This document shows positions 26,947 through 35,077 of a stretch of 64,000 nucleotides of DNA, in pieces. The translations under genes were made by a program, and so were the position numbers. Position 1 is the first letter of the stretch. Each line of letters begins with the position of its first letter. Location: positions 1 through 64,000 of the forward strand of contig CABQNH010000004.1 of assembly GCA_902465435.1 (NCBI GenBank), given 5' to 3'. The DNA is from an uncultured Eubacteriales bacterium (lineage in GTDB: Bacteria; Bacillota; Clostridia; Oscillospirales; Oscillospiraceae). Under the pieces are notes generated by a model. That model searched no databases, was not told where the DNA came from, and was given only the letters and a program-made list of their open reading frames with translations.

Positions 26947-27482
26947 TACTTTGCCTCCTCGTTCGCGCCAAATTCCCACGGCCACGGACCGCAGGGCCAA
27001 TTATAGCAGCCGTTTTCTCCGGCCGACATCATGCGCAGCGGTCCGTGCGCTTTCTCATATTCCTCCCGCGCCTTTGCCGCCATGGCTGCGTAGGAGCGGA
27101 ACAAATCAAGCGCATCCTCGTCTTCCGGGTGTGTATCCAGGTACAAGCCCAGCTCGTGCGCAGCGAAGCCCAGCGCCTGCAGCCGGTGCAGAGGCGTTGC
27201 AGACTTTTCGCTTTTATTTACCATGCCCATAAACGGCAGATCCAGTCCCTCAAAGAGCGTTCCGCGCACCAACGCTTTTCCCGCCTCGTACTTGGAGGAG
27301 CCGGTCATTTGGAAGGGAACATAGGGATTTGCAAGCGGCGCGCAGGACGGCAGCTCCCCTTGCCAATCGCTGCAGGCGCACTCCTGCGCAGCCGCGCGCT
27401 GCTGTGCGGATTCCTGCGGGCGATCCGGCAGCTGCTCCGGCCGCATCGGCGGAAACAGCGGCATATTCGAGTTTGAATTCAA
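26946..27482 (-). CDS. cotJB: fused spore coat proteins CotJA and CotJB
   Basis: One chain of 178 residues that contains both partners usually encoded separately. The N-terminal region is low-complexity and Gln/Pro-rich. Residues about 50-80 match CotJA (APLANPYVPFQMTGSSKYEA then ALVRGTLFEGLDLPF). Residues about 97-175 match CotJB (LHRLQALGFAAHELGLYLDT, then AREEYEKAHGPL and a WPCGPWPWEF end). The start is TTG at 27482, 8 bp after AAGGAGG; the downstream ATG at 27464 is an alternative. No stop or frameshift lies between the two parts. CotJ proteins form part of the inner spore coat with CotJC. Confidence 0.85.
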   Translation of the reverse strand: MNSNSNMPLFPPMRPEQLPDRPQESAQQRAAAQECACSDWQGELPSCAPLANPYVPFQMTGSSKYEAGKALVRGTLFEGLDLPFMGMVNKSEKSATPLHRLQALGFAAHELGLYLDTHPEDEDALDLFRSYAAMAAKAREEYEKAHGPLRMMSAGENGCYNWPCGPWPWEFGANEEAK

Positions 27483-27602
27483 AATTGTTGCCTCCTTTGG
27501 CAAAATTGTTTTGAACCTTGGTTCCTCCCAGTCTATGCCGCCAATCCGCCTATGGTTCCGCAGAATTTGACATTCTTCCGGGAATCGAATATAATTCAAT
27601 TA

Positions 27603-27630
27603 CATATTCCGGTCAAGCCACCCATACACT
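27603..27630 (+). promoter_or_regulatory. sigma-E-like promoter candidate before cwlD
   Basis: CATATT, a 14-bp gap, then CATACACT, matching the sigma-E pattern known from B. subtilis sporulation promoters. The predicted transcript start would leave only about 11 nt before the GTG start, which is tight for the GAGGTGG ribosome binding site, so this remains a candidate. Confidence 0.4.
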
Positions 27631-27647
27631 TTGGCGAGGTGGTATGC

Positions 27648-28376
27648 GTGGAATTCATCCGTAAGAATGGCTTTGTGTATTTTCTGCTGATATCGATCGT
27701 CCTGTCCGCAACGTTCTTCCTGCAGAAGCAGGCGGAGAATGCGACATCGGCTGCGGCCGCGGTCGGGCAGGAACCGCTTACGATCCTTGTGGACGCCGGG
27801 CACGGCGGCGAGGACGGCGGTGCCCGCTCCTGTACCGGTGCACAGGAAAGCACGCTCAATTTGGAAATTGCGCTGCGCGTGAACGATTTGTACCATCTGC
27901 TTGGCTACCCAACCAAAATGGTGCGGAGCAGTGACGTCTCCATTCACGATGCCGGCTGCACGACCATTGCGCAGAAAAAGGAATCCGATCTTAAAAACCG
28001 CGTTAAGCTGGTCAATGAGACGCCTCGTGCACTGCTGGTCAGCATCCACCAGAATCAATTTTCGGAAAGCAAATACTATGGCGCGCAGGTATTCTTTGCT
28101 CCAACCACGGGAAGCGAGGCGCTTGCCAAGCTGACGCAGGAGATTTTCAATACCCAAGTCGACCCGAGCAATCACCGTGCCGCAAAGCCGTCGACTGCGG
28201 TCTATCTTATGAGTCATATCCGCTGCACGGGAATTCTGGTGGAATGCGGCTTTTTATCCAATCGCGCAGAGGAGGCAAAGCTCCACGACGCAGCATATCA
28301 AAAGCGGATTGCCGCTGCCATTTGCGGCAGTGTGAGCCGCTATCTCACAGAGGGGACAGAGACAAATGAAGCCTAA
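27648..28376 (+). CDS. cwlD: spore cortex N-acetylmuramoyl-L-alanine amidase CwlD
   Basis: Amidase_3 enzyme that removes peptide side chains during muramic-delta-lactam formation in the spore cortex, needed for germination. The protein of 242 residues has an N-terminal signal-anchor (FVYFLLISIVLSATFFL), then zinc ligands in VDAGHGGEDGGA near 49, NLEIALRVND near 73, SIHQNQF near 130, and the catalytic glutamate in ILVECGFLSNRAEE near 200. The GTG at 27648 follows GAGGTGG at 27636-27642. It overlaps radA by 11 bp. Confidence 0.9.
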   Translation: MEFIRKNGFVYFLLISIVLSATFFLQKQAENATSAAAAVGQEPLTILVDAGHGGEDGGARSCTGAQESTLNLEIALRVNDLYHLLGYPTKMVRSSDVSIHDAGCTTIAQKKESDLKNRVKLVNETPRALLVSIHQNQFSESKYYGAQVFFAPTTGSEALAKLTQEIFNTQVDPSNHRAAKPSTAVYLMSHIRCTGILVECGFLSNRAEEAKLHDAAYQKRIAAAICGSVSRYLTEGTETNEA

Positions 28377-29721
28377 GACAATTTATTACTGCACCGCCTG
28401 CGGAAATGAAACGCCGAAATGGCAGGGAAGATGCCCGGCCTGCGGTGCATGGAACACCATTGAAGAGCACACGGAAAAGCCGATCGCCGCAGTGCGCGGT
28501 GTACGCACGCAGGCTGATAGACCAACTCCAAAGAAGCTGCGTGAGGTTACCGCCGACGCGGAGCTTCGCTTTTCGACCGGAATGGGGGAGCTGGATCGTG
28601 TGCTCGGCGGCGGCGCTGTGGCCGGTTCGTTGGTATTGGTCGGCGGTGCGCCTGGAATCGGAAAATCCACGCTGCTGCTGCAGATCTGCTCCTGCATCGG
28701 AGAGCGGCGGCGTGTGCTTTATGTTTCCGGAGAGGAGAGTGCACGCCAGCTAAAAATGCGAGCACAGCGGCTGCACGTTGAGACGGAGAATCTTTACATT
28801 CTGGCGGAAAATAGTCTGGACGAGATTTTAAATACAACGCAGTCCCTTGCGCCCGAGGTTTTGATTGTCGACTCCATTCAAACGCTCTCCTGCGCTGAAA
28901 ACGATGCGGCACCCGGCTCTATTTCGCAGGTTCGCGCCTGCACGATGGCGCTGATGCAGCTTGCCAAATCCGCCGGTATTACAGTGTTTGTGGTTGGCCA
29001 TATCAATAAGGACGGCGCAATTGCAGGGCCAAAGGTGCTCGAGCATATGGTTGATTGCGTGCTGTATTTTGAGGGGGAGCGCGCCAGCGCTTACCGACTG
29101 CTGCGTGCCGCCAAGAACCGCTTTGGCTCTACCAATGAGATCGGCGTTTTTGAAATGGAGGATTCCGGCCTTCGCGAGGTACCGAATCCATCAGAAATGC
29201 TGCTTGCAGGGCGGCCGCTGGGCAGCCCCGGTACCTGTGTTGCCTGCGTGATGGAGGGTACACGGCCGATTTTGGCGGAGGTGCAGGCGCTCGTTACAAA
29301 ATCCGCCTTCCAGATGCCGCGCAGAACGTCTGTGGGCATAGAATCCAATCGGGCGGCATTGCTGATGGCAGTGCTCGAAAAACGCGGCAGCGTGAATCTG
29401 AGCGCCTGTGATGCCTATTTGAATGTAATCGGCGGACTGGATTTGGAGGAACCGGCGGCAGATCTGCCGATCGCACTTGCAATTGCCTCCAGCTTTCGGG
29501 ACAAACCGATTTCCGATGCTCTGGCGGCGATTGGGGAGATTGGCCTGACCGGCGAGGTGCGTTCCGTAAGCAACCTCTCGCAGCGCCTTTCCGAGCTTGC
29601 ACGGCTTGGCTTCACCGCGTGCATTATACCGCGCCACGGGACCGACGAAATCCGTGCGCCGGAGCATTTAAAGCTCCTGCGCGTTCGGAATATTCGAGAG
29701 GCAATTGAAATTGCAATGTAA
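28366..29721 (+). CDS. radA: DNA repair protein RadA/Sms
   Basis: RecA-like ATPase that extends recombination branches in repair and transformation. The protein of 451 residues starts with the zinc finger CTACGNETPKWQGRCPACG (9-27), then Walker A GGAPGIGKSTLLLQ near 96, the RadA motif KNRFGSTNEIG near 249, and a C-terminal Lon-like domain with MLMAV-type and GEIGLTGEVRSV segments near 385. Normal length. A terminator follows at 29791. Confidence 0.98.
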   Translation: MKPKTIYYCTACGNETPKWQGRCPACGAWNTIEEHTEKPIAAVRGVRTQADRPTPKKLREVTADAELRFSTGMGELDRVLGGGAVAGSLVLVGGAPGIGKSTLLLQICSCIGERRRVLYVSGEESARQLKMRAQRLHVETENLYILAENSLDEILNTTQSLAPEVLIVDSIQTLSCAENDAAPGSISQVRACTMALMQLAKSAGITVFVVGHINKDGAIAGPKVLEHMVDCVLYFEGERASAYRLLRAAKNRFGSTNEIGVFEMEDSGLREVPNPSEMLLAGRPLGSPGTCVACVMEGTRPILAEVQALVTKSAFQMPRRTSVGIESNRAALLMAVLEKRGSVNLSACDAYLNVIGGLDLEEPAADLPIALAIASSFRDKPISDALAAIGEIGLTGEVRSVSNLSQRLSELARLGFTACIIPRHGTDEIRAPEHLKLLRVRNIREAIEIAM

Positions 29722-29790
29722 AACCGTTTTCTGCGCTGAATGCAGAGAGAAGGCAGGCAGAGAAGCGCACACTGTGAAATAGACAGACAA

Positions 29791-29836
29791 AGCATCCGGT
29801 ATGAGAAACGCGCTGCATACCGGATGCTGTTTTATC
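29791..29836 (+). terminator. terminator after radA
   Basis: AGCATCCGGTATG (29791-29803) pairs perfectly with CATACCGGATGCT (29816-29828), loop 12 nt, then GTTTTATCC. The next gene starts 33 bp beyond the stem, so some read-through is likely. Confidence 0.75.
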
Positions 29837-29860
29837 CTTCTGTGTTTGAGGTGGTATTCT

Positions 29861-30343
29861 GTGAAGCACAGCACTTTTCGACGCCGCTCTGCGGTTGCCT
29901 ATGCCAGACGCTGGGCGCTGGCACGCAATGAACAATACTACGATTACTCTGCGATTGGCGGAGATTGCACCAATTTTGCCTCGCAGGCGCTCTTTGCGGG
30001 AAGCAGGCAAATGGATCTGACACCGGTCTTCGGCTGGTATTACCGATCCGCCAATGAAAAAGCGCCCGCCTGGACGGGCGCGGAATTCTTGTATCGATAT
30101 CTGATCCGTGCGCAGGCAACGCCGGGGCCGTTTGCCGTCGTCAGCGAACGAGGCCTGCTGCAGCCGGGGGATCTGGTGCAGCTTTCCTTCGACGCCGATC
30201 GCTTTTCCCATACCCTTGTTGTAACGCAAACGGCTCCGGAACTTCTCATCTGTGCACACTCAGAGGACAGTTTGGATCGGCCGCTTGCGAGCTACCGCTT
30301 TCAGCTTGCTCGATACCTGCATATTGTTTCCGTAAATCGGTAG
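29861..30343 (+). CDS. putative amidase-domain protein (Amidase_6-like)
   Basis: The 160-residue protein matches the putative amidase domain found near many Clostridia wall genes: AVAYARRWALARNEQYYDY then IGGDCTNFASQALFAG (about 32-47), where the Cys in GGDCTNFASQ is the likely nucleophile of a papain/CHAP-like fold; a histidine follows in DRFSHTLVVTQ near 117. No clear signal peptide; the basic start VKHSTFRRRSAVAY suggests a cytoplasmic or non-classically handled protein. The GTG at 29861 is 6 bp after GAGGTGG. It converges with the recombinase gene 11 bp away. Confidence 0.75.
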   Translation: MKHSTFRRRSAVAYARRWALARNEQYYDYSAIGGDCTNFASQALFAGSRQMDLTPVFGWYYRSANEKAPAWTGAEFLYRYLIRAQATPGPFAVVSERGLLQPGDLVQLSFDADRFSHTLVVTQTAPELLICAHSEDSLDRPLASYRFQLARYLHIVSVNR

Positions 30344-30354
30344 GGAAGGGGGCG

Positions 30355-31341
30355 CTACACTTTGGAAAGAGGATTGGCTTCTGCGGCGATTTTCAGCTCA
30401 GTGCTTTCGATATGGGTATAGATTTCCGTGGTATTCAAGTGCTCATGCCCGAGCACCTCCTGTACGGTTTTTACATCGACGCCGTTGGAAAGCATCAGGG
30501 TCGCAGCCGTATGGCGCAGCTTATGCGCAGAAAACTGTGTTGGATCCAAGCCAGCCTCCAGAAGGTGCTTTTTTACCAGACGGTGGACCGCCGAGACGCT
30601 GATTCGGTTTCCGTTCCGGCTTCCAAACAGCGCGCGATTATCCGAAAGCTGCTGCTGATTCCGTTCCAGCAAATAATCATCGATTGCCTTTTTGCAGGAG
30701 GAACCCATATAGACAATGCGCTCCTTATTTCCTTTGCCGACCACACGAATGCGATCGTCATAGACGTCTGAAAGATTCAGCCCAACCAGCTCCGCGCGGC
30801 GAATCCCACAGTTGAGAAACAGCAACAAAATCGCATAATCACGTTTTTCATCCTTGCCATGCACAGCGCGCAAGAGCGCCTTTGACTGTTCTAAAGTCAG
30901 GTATTTTGGTAACGCCTTTCGCAGCTTGGGGTATTCCAAATCTGCAACCGGATTTTCTGAAAGCTGCTTGGTTCGCACCGTGAGGTATTTGTAAAACGAC
31001 TTGATCGCAGTGAGCTTGCGCGCGCGTGCGGCGGGGCCGATTCCAGACTCCGGGTGGGAGGATTCCGGGAATTTGGTGCGGTCGTTGGCGAGGTAGGACA
31101 AAAAGTCAAAAACGTCCGTCGTTGTGATACCAGCGATAAAATCAAGATCAAGATCGGAAATGTCGATCGAATCCAGCGCAGTTTGATAGGGCATTTCGTT
31201 TCGCATCAGCTTCATAAAGCGGAAAAACATCCGAAGATCCAAATAGTACTCCGAAATGGTTTTCGGCGATTGTGCTTTGATGTTCTCGTGGTAGGAAAGA
31301 AAGTCCCGCAAAACCTGCGGACATCCGATATAGTACTGCAT
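30355..31341 (-). CDS. tyrosine recombinase, XerA/XerC-like
   Basis: Site-specific tyrosine recombinase of 328 residues. An N-terminal SAM-like DNA-binding domain (VLRDFLSYHENIKAQSPKTI) precedes the catalytic domain. Catalytic residues are visible: Arg in NCGIRRAELVGL near 205, His-x-x-Arg in SAHKLRHTAATLM near 276, His in EVLGHEHLNTT near 299, and the nucleophile Tyr in TEIYTHIES near 309. The ATG at 31341 follows GGAGGG. It is preceded by an AT-rich leader of about 600 nt. Distinct from the XerD at 35.1 kb, so the two may form a pair acting at dif or on a mobile site. Confidence 0.88.
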   Translation of the reverse strand: MQYYIGCPQVLRDFLSYHENIKAQSPKTISEYYLDLRMFFRFMKLMRNEMPYQTALDSIDISDLDLDFIAGITTTDVFDFLSYLANDRTKFPESSHPESGIGPAARARKLTAIKSFYKYLTVRTKQLSENPVADLEYPKLRKALPKYLTLEQSKALLRAVHGKDEKRDYAILLLFLNCGIRRAELVGLNLSDVYDDRIRVVGKGNKERIVYMGSSCKKAIDDYLLERNQQQLSDNRALFGSRNGNRISVSAVHRLVKKHLLEAGLDPTQFSAHKLRHTAATLMLSNGVDVKTVQEVLGHEHLNTTEIYTHIESTELKIAAEANPLSKV

Positions 31342-31925
31342 GATATCCCTCCAATAATGAATAAATATTCCAAACCGCAGTGAATTGCAGGAGAATTTCT
31401 CTAACTGGCAGCAGACAATGAATAATGAATATAGTGCAAAATAGTGAAAGAACTTGCTGTAAGAAACGGGAATTTGCAAAAAGAAACGAAATCTTACAAG
31501 TACAGAAGCAAGAAACGCAATAGCGTGTAGGCACGCGAATGCGCCATGCATGAGAATCGCGCATAAAATGACATCCGAGGCTTGCGATGGAAAAGGATTG
31601 GAAGCGTTGAGAAGTCAGCAGCATGAACGAAGGATAAGTAAATTATTATATTAATTATTCATAATGAAGCAGAATTTAAGTGCTGCAAATAAATAGGCTG
31701 ACGCCTGACTGAAAGGCGCAACGCTTAGAAGTAAAAGACTTGGAAACGAAGAATAATTAATAGAATAATTTATTAAATGAATCTAAAATTGCCAAATGTG
31801 CGCGGCACAGTTGCTTAAACGAAAAGAACGCTGGAAGTTCACAATGAAAACCTAAGCAGCGATGCATTCCAATGAAAAAACGCACGGAAATGCGAATCTG
31901 TAATGCATGGATTAATCAAAGGTAA
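31342..31925 (-). other. long AT-rich leader upstream of the tyrosine recombinase gene
   Basis: A 584-bp stretch with no gene I can support. It is AT- and pyrimidine-rich on the coding (minus) strand. The motif AATAATGAAT or close variants occurs at about 31354, 31420 and, inverted, at 31653. A frame continuous with the recombinase extends back to 31551 but lacks a ribosome binding site and looks unlike protein. Two leftward promoters lie at its upstream edge. Confidence 0.5.
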
Positions 31926-31953
31926 ATTATATGATGACACTGTACAATGACAA
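31926..31953 (-). promoter_or_regulatory. leftward promoter P1 of the recombinase leader
   Basis: On the minus strand TTGTCA, 16 bp, TATAAT. Confidence 0.55.
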
Positions 31954-31974
31954 ATGAACCAGTCTGATACTACG

Positions 31975-32003
31975 ATTATAACACACAACTCCATCCAACG
32001 CAA
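31975..32003 (-). promoter_or_regulatory. leftward promoter P2 of the recombinase leader
   Basis: On the minus strand TTGCGT, 17 bp, TATAAT. The -35 box lies inside the palindrome at 31995-32028. Its spacer closely resembles that of the tRNA-Arg promoter at 52232-52260. Confidence 0.55.
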
Positions 32004-32028
32004 CAAAATTTTTATTTTGTTGCGTTGG
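31995..32028. repeat. 34-bp perfect palindrome
   Basis: CCAACGCAACAAAAT and ATTTTGTTGCGTTGG, 15-bp arms around TTTT. The T and A runs inside the stem make it read as a terminator-like or operator-like structure. A second, longer-range inverted repeat (CACCTTCT near 32047 with AGAAGGTG near 32124) follows. From 32029 to 32623 I see no supportable gene; two frames of about 60-110 codons overlap on opposite strands without clear starts. Confidence 0.7.
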
Positions 32029-32623
32029 GCTTGCACAGCATTATTACACCTTCTAAAAGAAAAGACGCACTTATCGCGTTGTTCCCTATCGGTCAAGTTG
32101 TGCTTCTGCTGTAGTAGCGTAAAGAAGGTGAAATGAGCAGTCCTCAAGTCACCTTCTTCCGGCATCGTATGCATTGCAAAAATCCTGGCAAGCCCGAATG
32201 GCACATCGTCAGCTCTGACGGTTGCTGCGTCAAGTGCGTGACTGACAACTTGAAAGAGCGCGGTCAGCGCCGTGAACGCAGGATGTGCAGGCCACTCTTA
32301 TATAGCTTCGGCGCTGCATGGTGACGATGCACAGAAACTCCTCTTCACGCCGGTGCCTGCTTCTCCCCTTCGCCGGTGTGTGCGGCCTCTTTTCCGATAT
32401 GCCAAACACGCCAGATGGTGCGGATCGTCCGGGCGGAAGGAACTGACTTTCCGGATACTAACGGGGTGCAGAATGAAGCTGTTACGCTGCTGCGTGCACA
32501 AAACTCTTCGAGCGTCAGGCCTGCTATCTTACCGGCATCCTTCATGTGGCATTCCAAAGTAGTTGTAAGAGTGAATCTAAGAAAATCCAACAAATCGTTT
32601 ATGGTTTCCTTATTGGCTTTCTT

Positions 32624-32806
32624 GTGCAAGACATGCCTCTTTGGGCAAGCTGACAGACATAAGGAAAGCGTCGGAGACAAGCAGCTCGCATCCGTGGCGT
32701 ACCGTGGTACGTTTGGATACGAGCTGTGCAGTGAGTTGATATGCTTCGTTTCGAGAAAAATCCAGCTTTTCCTGATTTAACGTTCCAGGGTTTGCTGACA
32801 GCCTGT
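32624..32806 (-). repeat. F1 element, diverged copy C6
   Basis: Shorter and diverged, but in the same order as the other copies on the minus strand: CTGTCAGCAAA 5' module, GGAAAA block, CAACTCACT, the central hairpin at 32682-32726, then CTTGTCTCCGA, CTTTCCTT, GTCTGTCAGC and a terminal imperfect inverted repeat. The hairpin has stems CAGCTCG/CGAGCTG, ATCC/GGAT and CGTACC/GGTACG, whose bases differ from other copies on both sides of the stem. It is preceded on the minus strand by the palindrome GCAGCG/CGCTGC (32807-32830) just after the flavodoxin-like gene. Confidence 0.65.
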
Positions 32807-32848
32807 GCAGCGCGGCACACTGCACGCTGCGCCCGTGAGAATTCCGAG

Positions 32849-33397
32849 CTATTCGACCCCAATAAACTGAAGCAGTGTCTGCTGCGCCGCCTGCGATGTC
32901 ATGAGATCCCCCGAGAGGCTGATTTTGTGATACTGCGCAGCGCTCAGGAACAAAATGTCCGGTTTTTCCCCGGGCGTAATGTGATCACAAAACGCCGTTG
33001 TAAAATTTTCGCGTCCGGTGTTGCTTACAACAACAAACTTTTTGGGAACGGAAAGGTACTGCTCCATCCGCTTCGGACGGCCGTTAAAATAGCACTGACT
33101 GCGTTCGTTCAGCAAGAAAAAATTGGAGCACGGATAGTCACAATAATTCGGCACGACCCAATACGTCATCCGGCTCTCCAACATGGCGTCAAAGATATCG
33201 CAGACTGCATCCTGAATATACGGACACTGCATTCGGTCACGGAAGCAGGCGTAGCCGCATTGCCCGCAGCCAGTTACGGCTAACGTGGAGAAGGAAAACT
33301 GCGATACCATCCCCTCCACGTTTTGCGCAATCAGATCTGCAATGCAATCGCAATTTCCGCCCTTGCGGGAGCTAAACGAGAGAATGCATGCTTGCAA
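32849..33397 (-). CDS. flavodoxin-like NAD(P)H-dependent oxidoreductase
   Basis: A 182-residue flavodoxin-fold FMN protein: ILSFSSRKGGNCDCIADLI at the N-terminus is the phosphate-binding loop, and GCGQCGYACF near 44 with a following RDRMQCPYIQDAV segment is the Cys-rich iron-sulfur-flavoprotein-like region. The start is TTG at 33397, 7 bp after AGGAGGT, a strong site; no ATG fits. It is 24 bp after nadE in the same direction and ends 19 bp before the F1 copy C6 palindrome. The physiological substrate is unknown. Confidence 0.78.
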   Translation of the reverse strand: MQACILSFSSRKGGNCDCIADLIAQNVEGMVSQFSFSTLAVTGCGQCGYACFRDRMQCPYIQDAVCDIFDAMLESRMTYWVVPNYCDYPCSNFFLLNERSQCYFNGRPKRMEQYLSVPKKFVVVSNTGRENFTTAFCDHITPGEKPDILFLSAAQYHKISLSGDLMTSQAAQQTLLQFIGVE

Positions 33398-33421
33398 GAC
33401 CCTTACCTCCTATTATGCGCT

Positions 33422-34165
33422 TTAGGATTCCGGCTGGTACGGGAACACCGGCATCGGCTGAAGCTTGAACAAATTCTGTGCATGCAGGCGATCGATCCGT
33501 GCCTTGACCTCTGGATCGTCGCAAATGCCTTCGCGGATATAGCGATCCAAAACGGCATAGGTGAAGCCAAGATTGTCCTCATCGGTTTTGCCGCAAAGGC
33601 CATCGATCGGCACCTTATGCACAAGTACATCCGGCAATCCGCAGGCCGTGCCAATCGCCTTGACCTCCTGCACCGTCAATTTGGACAGCGGGCTGAAATC
33701 ACCGGCTCCGTCGCCATAGCGGGTTGCGTAGCCGACCCAATCCTCCGACAGGTTGCAGGTGTTGACAACGCGTCCGTTGCAGGACTGCCCAACGGCATAC
33801 AGCGCTGCCATACGAAGGCGCGGCGCAAGGTTTACAAGCGTTTGCGGCGTAACGGTGTCCAAAGCACCTTCGACCTGCTGCAGCAGTCCCTGATAGGCGT
33901 CGCGAATATTAATTACGCAGTGCTTTATGTCCAGGTGCCGAACCAGAAGCTCCGCCATATTAATATCGTGCTGCACGCCATTGGGCATTAAGACGCCGAT
34001 CACGCGTTCCTTTCCCAAGGCAAGCGCACATAACGCGGCAGCGACAGAGCTGTCCTTTCCACCGGAAATGCCTACGATCGCGTTGCATCCACGACCGTTT
34101 TCCTCAAACCAATCCCGAATCCATTTTACAAGCTCGTCTCGAACCTTTTCTGCATGAAACTGCAT
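33422..34165 (-). CDS. nadE: NAD synthetase, ammonia-dependent type
   Basis: Converts deamido-NAD to NAD with ATP. The 247-residue protein carries the P-loop AIVGISGGKDSSVAAAL near 30 and RYGDGAGDFSPLSKLTVQEV near 163. There is no N-terminal glutaminase domain, so free ammonia is the nitrogen source. The ATG at 34165 follows AAAGGGGAGAG. It is 14 bp after a nicotinamidase-like gene; with the fused NadD at 13.2 kb the window encodes the route from nicotinamide toward NAD except the phosphoribosyltransferase step. Confidence 0.95.
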   Translation of the reverse strand: MQFHAEKVRDELVKWIRDWFEENGRGCNAIVGISGGKDSSVAAALCALALGKERVIGVLMPNGVQHDINMAELLVRHLDIKHCVINIRDAYQGLLQQVEGALDTVTPQTLVNLAPRLRMAALYAVGQSCNGRVVNTCNLSEDWVGYATRYGDGAGDFSPLSKLTVQEVKAIGTACGLPDVLVHKVPIDGLCGKTDEDNLGFTYAVLDRYIREGICDDPEVKARIDRLHAQNLFKLQPMPVFPYQPES

Positions 34166-34179
34166 GGAACTCTCCCCTT

Positions 34180-34692
34180 TTACTCGTTTTCTATTGAAAT
34201 CTGACACATTTTCATGGCATTCAGTGCATTGCGATGACTCTCCGGGCTTACGCCGGCGCAGCAGGCCGCGTCCACGGATAGTTCCGTCTCCGGAAAGGCT
34301 GCCTTGAGAAGCATTGCGTTAGAAATCACGCAGATATCCGTGCAAAGACCCACGAGCTCAATTTCCTCCGGTTCGTGCAGGTACTGCGGAAGCGCAAAAG
34401 CGCCGAATGTCACCTTATCAACAATTTGGTCGCCCGAAGCAACAGGAAGCTTGTTGGTAATCTGCCAGCCGTGTGTTCCGCGGAGGCAATGTACAACCGG
34501 AAGCTTACGCCCCTCCTGCGTCGAAAGATAGTTTTCTGCGTGCGTATCCCTTGTAAAAATAACATGGAAGCCCTCCGCACGACGCTGCGCAATTTTCTGC
34601 GCAACAAGCGGGACGATTGCGACAGCCTCGGCCGTTCCCAACGCACCGTCAATAAAGTCGTTTTGCATATCGATGACAAGCAAATAGCGCAT
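34180..34692 (-). CDS. cysteine hydrolase, nicotinamidase-like
   Basis: Isochorismatase-superfamily hydrolase of 170 residues, probably nicotinamidase (nicotinamide to nicotinate). The catalytic Asp is in LVIDMQNDFIDGALG at 5-19, and the nucleophile Cys in VGLCTDICVISNAM near 114-127. FTRDTHAENY and VVHCLRGTHGWQI are family blocks. The ATG at 34692 follows AAGGGGAGAG. The assignment to nicotinamide rests mainly on being the first gene before nadE. Confidence 0.85.
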   Translation of the reverse strand: MRYLLVIDMQNDFIDGALGTAEAVAIVPLVAQKIAQRRAEGFHVIFTRDTHAENYLSTQEGRKLPVVHCLRGTHGWQITNKLPVASGDQIVDKVTFGAFALPQYLHEPEEIELVGLCTDICVISNAMLLKAAFPETELSVDAACCAGVSPESHRNALNAMKMCQISIENE

Positions 34693-34721
34693 GACAGCTC
34701 TCCCCTTTTCGATTTTTCTAT

Positions 34722-34750
34722 ACCATACCACAAATTCTGCGAAAAAACAA
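34722..34750 (-). promoter_or_regulatory. promoter of the pncA-like/nadE operon
   Basis: On the minus strand TTGTTT, 17 bp, TATGGT, 30 bp upstream of the first start codon. It abuts the degenerate palindrome left of F1 copy C4. Confidence 0.5.
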
Positions 34751-34777
34751 GAAAACGTATTCCAATTCATAAAAAGC

Positions 34778-34816
34778 AGCGGCGCCTGCTTGCCGCAGTA
34801 TGGCGCGCAGGCGGCG
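34778..34816. repeat. degenerate second copy of the palindrome flanking C4
   Basis: AGCGGCGCCTGCTTGCC (34778-34794) is identical to 35078-35094, exactly 300 bp away, but the other arm (GGCGCGCAGGCGGCG at 34802-34816) has changed. It marks the far edge of F1 copy C4. Confidence 0.75.
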
Positions 34817-34821
34817 ATGCA

Positions 34822-35074
34822 CAGCGTGGCAAAAAACTATTTTGACGCGCTGACAGACTGCAAGAAAGTTCGGAAGACAAGAAACTCACGCCCGTCGGCG
34901 TACATAGGTACGGCAGGGCGCGAGTTCCGAAGTAAGTCAAAACAATAGATGATACTATCCATTTTCAAGAAAAATTTGGTTGAATCCTTTCCACAAACGG
35001 GCGGACACACTCCAAATGAAAAAGCTCAGAATTGTTTTCCCGTTTTGACGGTTACGGACTTTATTGACAGTCTG
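34822..35074 (-). repeat. F1 element copy C4
   Basis: On the minus strand it runs from GACTGTCAATAAAGTCCGTA through GTCAAAAC and GGAAAACAATT, an AT-rich centre unlike other copies, TTGTTTTGACTTACTTCGGA, the hairpin (AACTCGCGCCC paired with GGGCGTGAGTT around CGTAC/GTACG), CCGAACTTTCTTG, and a terminal palindrome at 34822-34852. It lies directly 3' of xerD in the same orientation. No ORF in it looks coding. Confidence 0.85.
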
Positions 35075-35077
35075 AAC

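Noticed and set aside
32345..32680. Minus-strand frame of 111 codons, or 67 codons from the ATG at 32545
   Set aside because: Some stretches look protein-like, but there is no clear ribosome binding site, and the 5' part overlaps the F1 copy C6. Not enough to call a gene.
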